Below are positions 5,732-5,759 of a stretch of 5,759 nt of DNA, in pieces. Where the stretch lies: the NCBI GenBank assembly GCA_905205855.1, contig CAJLFL010000129.1:1-5759 (forward strand), given 5' to 3'. The DNA is from an uncultured Eubacteriales bacterium (GTDB lineage: Bacteria > Bacillota > Clostridia > Monoglobales > Monoglobaceae). The translations under genes were made by a program, and so were the position numbers. The notes beneath the pieces are model-generated. The model did no database searches. It saw only the letters and a program-made list of their open reading frames with translations, and had not been told where the DNA came from. Positions within the stretch are counted from its first letter, which is position 1; each line of letters starts with the position of its first letter.

Positions 5732-5759
5732 AACAGTCCAAGAATATGTCCGCACCCCC

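Larger units (their letters stand above)
4469..5759 (+). mobile_element. IS3-family insertion sequence, degenerate, right end not seen
   Basis: The element appears to begin with TG at 4469, as IS3-family ends do, in TGATATGCACCCCAAAAG. It contains the usual two-gene content: an OrfA DNA-binding protein and an OrfB DDE integrase. Three lesions are visible: an in-frame TGA at 4692-4694, a frame change at the A run 4838-4842, and a shift near 5280-5282. OrfB ends at 5731. The expected right inverted repeat (complement of the left end, AACTTTTGGGGTGC) is not present before the window stops, so the right boundary and any target duplication are unseen. The copy should not be able to make full transposase by itself, but an intact relative could perhaps still mobilise its ends. 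Confidence 0.85.

Noticed and set aside
1..5759. CRISPR array, tRNA, rRNA or defence system
   Set aside because: No regularly spaced repeats, no tRNA cloverleaf or rRNA signature, and no defence-type protein domains were seen; the HD protein lacks the fused domains of CRISPR or toxin-type HD nucleases.

Overview
The window looks like low-to-moderate GC DNA from an anaerobic Firmicute (Clostridia). The reasons are a T-box riboswitch in front of an aminoacyl-tRNA synthetase gene, strong AGGAG-type ribosome binding sites, consensus sigma-A promoters and a secreted S-layer-homology (SLH) carbohydrate enzyme. A fibre-degrading gut or compost Clostridium relative would fit, but the species cannot be read from this sequence.

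Layout, left to right. Positions 1-144 are an AT-rich intergenic stretch with a perfect 21-bp hairpin that probably ends trpS transcription. Positions 145-1194 (minus) are trpS, tryptophanyl-tRNA synthetase. Positions about 1195-1467 (minus) are a Trp-specific T-box leader with its own promoter (1474-1502), stem I with a UGG specifier, an antiterminator and a terminator. Positions 1499-2077 (minus) are a small HD-superfamily hydrolase. Positions 2093-4159 (minus) are a 688-residue secreted protein: signal peptide, GH26-like catalytic domain, Ig-like domain and three SLH repeats. Positions about 4213-4451 (plus) are the wreck of another secreted SLH protein, divergent from the first. Positions about 4469 to the window end (plus) are an IS3-family insertion sequence with a broken transposase.

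The minus-strand genes all point the same way. The GH26/SLH gene and the HD gene form a tight pair (15 nt apart) read from a promoter near 4191-4219. No terminator follows the HD gene. Its stop codon lies inside the -35 box of the trpS promoter, so read-through RNA from the pair would enter the T-box. That would make the T-box terminator the likely end of the upstream operon when tryptophan is plentiful. trpS is induced when uncharged tRNA-Trp builds up. No obvious metabolic link joins the surface enzyme to trpS; the adjacency looks positional.

The right third is decay. The SLH remnant has lost its start codon, carries an apparent 2-nt frameshift in its signal peptide and keeps only one SLH-like repeat. 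The insertion sequence next to it has an in-frame stop and two frameshifts, although all three DDE catalytic residues are still encoded. I found no CRISPR array, defence system, tRNA or rRNA. The most informative items are the T-box and its overlap with the HD gene, the unusual active-site context of the GH26-like enzyme, and the damage pattern in the two pseudogenes.
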